The notes below the pieces were generated by a model. It saw only the letters and a list, made by a program, of their open reading frames with translations, made no database searches and had not been told where the DNA came from. A program made the position numbers and the translations under genes. DNA of 27,392 nucleotides from Perkinsus marinus ATCC 50983 (taxonomy: Eukaryota > Perkinsozoa > Perkinsida > Perkinsidae): positions 66,244 to 93,635 of the forward strand of contig NW_003200491.1 in the NCBI RefSeq assembly GCF_000006405.1, in the 5' to 3' direction. This document shows, in pieces, positions 25,358-27,392 of this stretch (positions within the stretch are counted from its first letter, which is position 1; every line of letters starts with the position of its first letter).

Positions 25358-26470
25358 TTAATCCATCAATGATTCCTTAGTAGTGAAATTGGTCCATCCA
25401 TATCGATCACGTGATCGATTTCACACCGTCTCCTCGACAAAACCTCCCAAAGACGATTTTACAATTCTTGATCTTGGTACATACCCCAACCTATTTTGAA
25501 TCTTACCAAGCCAACCTAAGATATTTATCACTCATGCATAATCGTTGATACTATCGCACTGAATTGAATCAACCAAATCACAAAAAAACGAAGAAATGAT
25601 GGAAAAACTCCAAATAATTCGGATTGCCGGAAAAAAATCGTTTTAATCGATGATAACAATAGAAAAAACGAAAAAAATACCAGAAAAATCACAATGCTAA
25701 AAACAATCAAAATTTCCTCCAAAAATGCCCTCACCACAGTTCGAACCCGGAGCCTTTCGACTACCTCAATTTTCCCATTTTCCTCAGCCGCTGCTGAGTT
25801 GGTGAATGCCCCCAGGACTTGCGAAAAAAACCTTAGTAGTTTTATACAAACATGTAGTCAACCTCACTAATAAAGTTTATTTATAATTTTTAATCAGATT
25901 CATATTCTTCCGATGAATTCCCTAATACTCATTACTCTTTTTATGGAAAAATAAAACGGCAAATTTTATTAAACTCATTCCCGAGACCTTTTTATGGTAG
26001 GATAAATGTGTCCAACCAAACTTCCCCCTGGGAAAACGATGATTCGAAAAACTAAGCTAAATCGAATGATATAAAAAATCACATGAAAATTTCTATCACC
26101 GGTTCGAAATAGACATTAATACCAAACATTTCACCATCATGAAGTTCTACTATGTGTTTCGTTTCCGGATGGTCTTTTACCTGACCTAAACCGTATCTTA
26201 CCTTCCCAACCTCAAGATATCATATGTCTTTGATGAGCTCGGTCGAGGATAGATGAAAATCTCTCTGAAGAAATTTACGTTGAACGCGACGAATTTCTGG
26301 GCTTTTGGTATTGATCTTTCGTAAATTATTCGCTGTGCGTAAAGATTCATTCCAGGCCCAGTAAGATTCAAATCGTCTATCACGTGTTATTCATAAATTA
26401 GTTTACAACGCGCTCAAACTGAGAAGATATCTTCCACGAGAGCAGAAACCATTGGAGTGTTTGAGGACAT
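25358..26470 (-). CDS. Small hypothetical protein, 7 exons, 107 aa
   Basis: Exons in order: 26420-26470, 26279-26332, 26100-26180, 25765-25793, 25532-25558, 25427-25490, 25358-25375; CDS 324 bases. No known family recognised. It begins MSSNTPMVSALVEDIFS, then RIIYERSIPKAQKFVAFN, VKDHPETKHIVELHDGE, FGINVYFEP, a helix-like AIVSTIMHELGYVPRSR, and ends GGFVEETESLMD. There is no signal peptide or membrane span. Its stop lies only 185 bases from the ATG of the HAD-like gene, both on the minus strand. An alternative third-to-last exon (25992-26027) would end the protein early with GEVWLDTFILP. Intron 5 is an introner-like element, intron 2 contains another, intron 6 a palindrome, and intron 4 a tRNA B-box. 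Confidence 0.6.
25491..25531 (-). repeat. Introner-like element forming intron 5 of the 25358-26470 gene (41 bases, sense)
   Basis: GTGATAAATATCTTAGGTTGG followed by CTTGGTAAGATTCAAAATAG: almost nothing but the element, ending in its own AATAG acceptor. Confidence 0.85.
25738..25764 (-). repeat. tRNA-like B-box at the donor side of intron 4 of the 25358-26470 gene
   Basis: The intron starts GTAGTCGAAAGGCTCCGGGT and continues TCGAACTGTGG; CCGGGTTCGAACTG is a B-box. Compare the similar placing in HAD gene introns 3 and 6. Confidence 0.5.
26181..26278 (-). repeat. Intron 2 of the 25358-26470 gene, with a sense introner-like unit
   Basis: The 98-base intron ends with ATATCTTGAGGTTGG, spacer, GTAAGATACGGTTTAG, followed by GTCAG, which is the acceptor used in the model. 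Confidence 0.65.
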
Positions 26471-26924
26471 ATCTTTGCGCACAGCGAAGATTTTTGAAAT
26501 CTCATGTAAAATGATATACCGCTCCCTCGAATTCATTATAATTTTCGAACTCATCACTCTATAGATAAATCGGCAAAAATTAAATTTGAGAATTTATTCC
26601 AGGATGAAATTATATCGCGGCGAAATTACAAGCACGAAAGATTGAGTTAACGACGGGGAGTAGCAATTCTTTTGTTAATCACACAAAAGGCGTCGGAAGA
26701 TCTTTCCCTCGCCGAGTGTCACCAGTCACCACTAGTTAGAATTAATTTTGGCTATACGTATGTCGGTGATCAACACGCTCCACGACGGAAAGGGAACTTT
26801 ACCAATCATAATATTTTATAATAACTTCGACTTCACGACGATGAGGAAACTGCTCCCCGTAGATTGAATAGTCTTGATAAGGTAGACGTAATAATTCTAA
26901 CTTCATTTTCGACTCGAACTTAAA

Positions 26925-27026
26925 AAAAACTAGTGAGCAATTTATTTCACGACTACTGCATATCACTGCGAATATCGGGTTTTCCGTGGGGATTTACGCC
27001 ACTTCACGTGAAACGGGTGAGGCTCC
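26925..27026 (-). repeat. TGGAGTTTCA MITE-like element, copy G (the only minus-strand copy)
   Basis: The minus strand reads GGAGCCTCACCCGTTTCACG, GTGAAGTGGCGTAAAT, then the core GCAGTGATATGCAGTAGTCG and TCACTAGT. The right end is lost. Confidence 0.65.
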
Positions 27027-27068
27027 ATTAGTTCAGAGCGAAAGTAAATCACTTCATATTCTTAGGAC

Positions 27069-27100
27069 GTATCTTAGGGTTGACATGGCAAGATACGGAA
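27069..27100 (+). repeat. Introner-like element copy near the right edge
   Basis: GTATCTTAGGGTTGACATGG, then CAAGATACGGAAGATG. The acceptor end is degraded, and the host exon is unknown. Confidence 0.55.
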
Positions 27101-27160
27101 GATGCCTTATTGAAAAATATAATTGAAAAAATTACGACGTAATTTCAGTTGGTTGAAAAC

Positions 27161-27392
27161 CTAGGATACTCAGACGTATCTTAGGTGAGCTCACAGAAGA
27201 TTCAAATCAGGTCCGAGACAGACCAGAAACCCGAACTGTTATACAGATGAAAGCTGTTATCAAAGCAAGCAGAAACCCGAACTGCTGCGAGCGAGCGACA
27301 AACTTCCTTGGACTTGTCGTCTTCCTTGGATTTGTATTTACCTGGAAAGGAGTATATATCTACGCTCTTAAAGAGACTCTCTTCATGAGACG
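27161..27392 (-). CDS. Possible last exons of a gene running off the right edge (partial)
   Basis: A candidate exon 27224-27341 (TTTCCAG acceptor) is joined over a 63-base introner-like intron (27161-27223) to a short terminal exon beginning GTTTTCAACC. Two frames are open across it. One reads KYKSKEDDKSKEVCRSLAAV..., the other has a hydrophobic FGFLLALITAFICITV segment. A direct repeat (AGAAACCCGAACTG at 27225 and 27270, plus strand) lies within the exon. The frame cannot be fixed without the upstream exons, so identity is unknown. Confidence 0.35.

Larger units (their letters stand above)
18046..25421. repeat. Dispersed 20-base palindromes, consensus AATCGATCNNNNGATCGATT
   Basis: Positions (about): 18046-18065, 18501-18544 (two), 19863-19883, 20404-20424, 20658-20679, 22700-22721, 23827-23849, 24738-24759, 24862-24913, 25029-25049, 25203-25223, 25402-25421. 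The centre is most often CACGTG, with CAGCTG, CAGTTG, CACCTG and others. All lie in introns, leaders or spacers. I found none in the region 6-17 kb. Confidence 0.85.
26471..27160. other. Intergenic or intronic stretch near the right edge
   Basis: No convincing exon. It holds MITE copy G (26925-27026, minus) and an introner-like unit (27069-27100). A CGCACAGCGAAGAT motif lies near 26478. It may be the promoter region of the 25358-26470 gene and the 3' region of a gene beyond the edge. Confidence 0.45.

Noticed and set aside
25992-26027. Terminal exon ending GEVWLDTFILP as the sole 3' end of the 25358-26470 gene
   Set aside because: In frame and possible, but the longer exon chain is also in frame, uses introner and palindrome introns, and gives a more protein-like C-terminus. 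Kept only as an alternative.

Overview
The window looks like nuclear DNA from a single-celled eukaryote, most likely an alveolate close to Perkinsus. The evidence is many very short GT-AG introns (about 40-110 bases), introns built from repeats, a Ty3/gypsy-type integrase fragment, and protein families of alveolate/stramenopile type. The genus is an inference from memory and was not searched. Nothing prokaryotic is visible: there are no operons, ribosome binding sites or CRISPR. Most genes are broken into small exons, so I rebuilt them by hand from splice sites, reading frame and protein motifs. Each complete model gives a CDS divisible by three, but none has transcript support.

Layout. 1-1330: decayed retrotransposon integrase holding a fold-back inverted repeat. 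1874-5703 (minus): complete 8-exon mitochondrial carrier of the MTM1/SLC25A39-40 type. 5704-6603: divergent intergenic region. 6604-12771 (plus): three intronless genes for signal-peptide-bearing paralogues of a family I cannot name; the 2.4 kb between the first and second holds protein-like fragments of a hidden or dead gene. 12873-14616 (minus): 9-exon gene of unknown function. 15595-15860: long TAG microsatellite. 16105-19345 (minus): two multi-exon gene models that may be one gene. 20249-25172 (minus): complete 12-exon HAD-superfamily phosphatase-like gene, with an 11-copy satellite in intron 9. 25358-26470 (minus): compact 7-exon gene. 27161-27392: possible last exons of a gene running off the right edge.

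The main discovery is in the introns. At least four unrelated short repeat types occur as all or most of whole introns: (1) an introner-like element with TATCTTAGGTT at one end and AAGATNCAAAATAG at the other, used in both orientations; (2) a 20-base palindrome, AATCGATCACGTGATCGATT and variants; (3) tRNA-derived sequences with a recognisable B box; (4) a GCGCGCGCCCAG-type terminal repeat. A roughly 120-base TGGAGTTTCA MITE-like family and a roughly 150-base repeat family fill the larger introns. By contrast, the three secreted-protein genes have no introns. The window therefore looks like a snapshot of repeated intron gain by small mobile elements.
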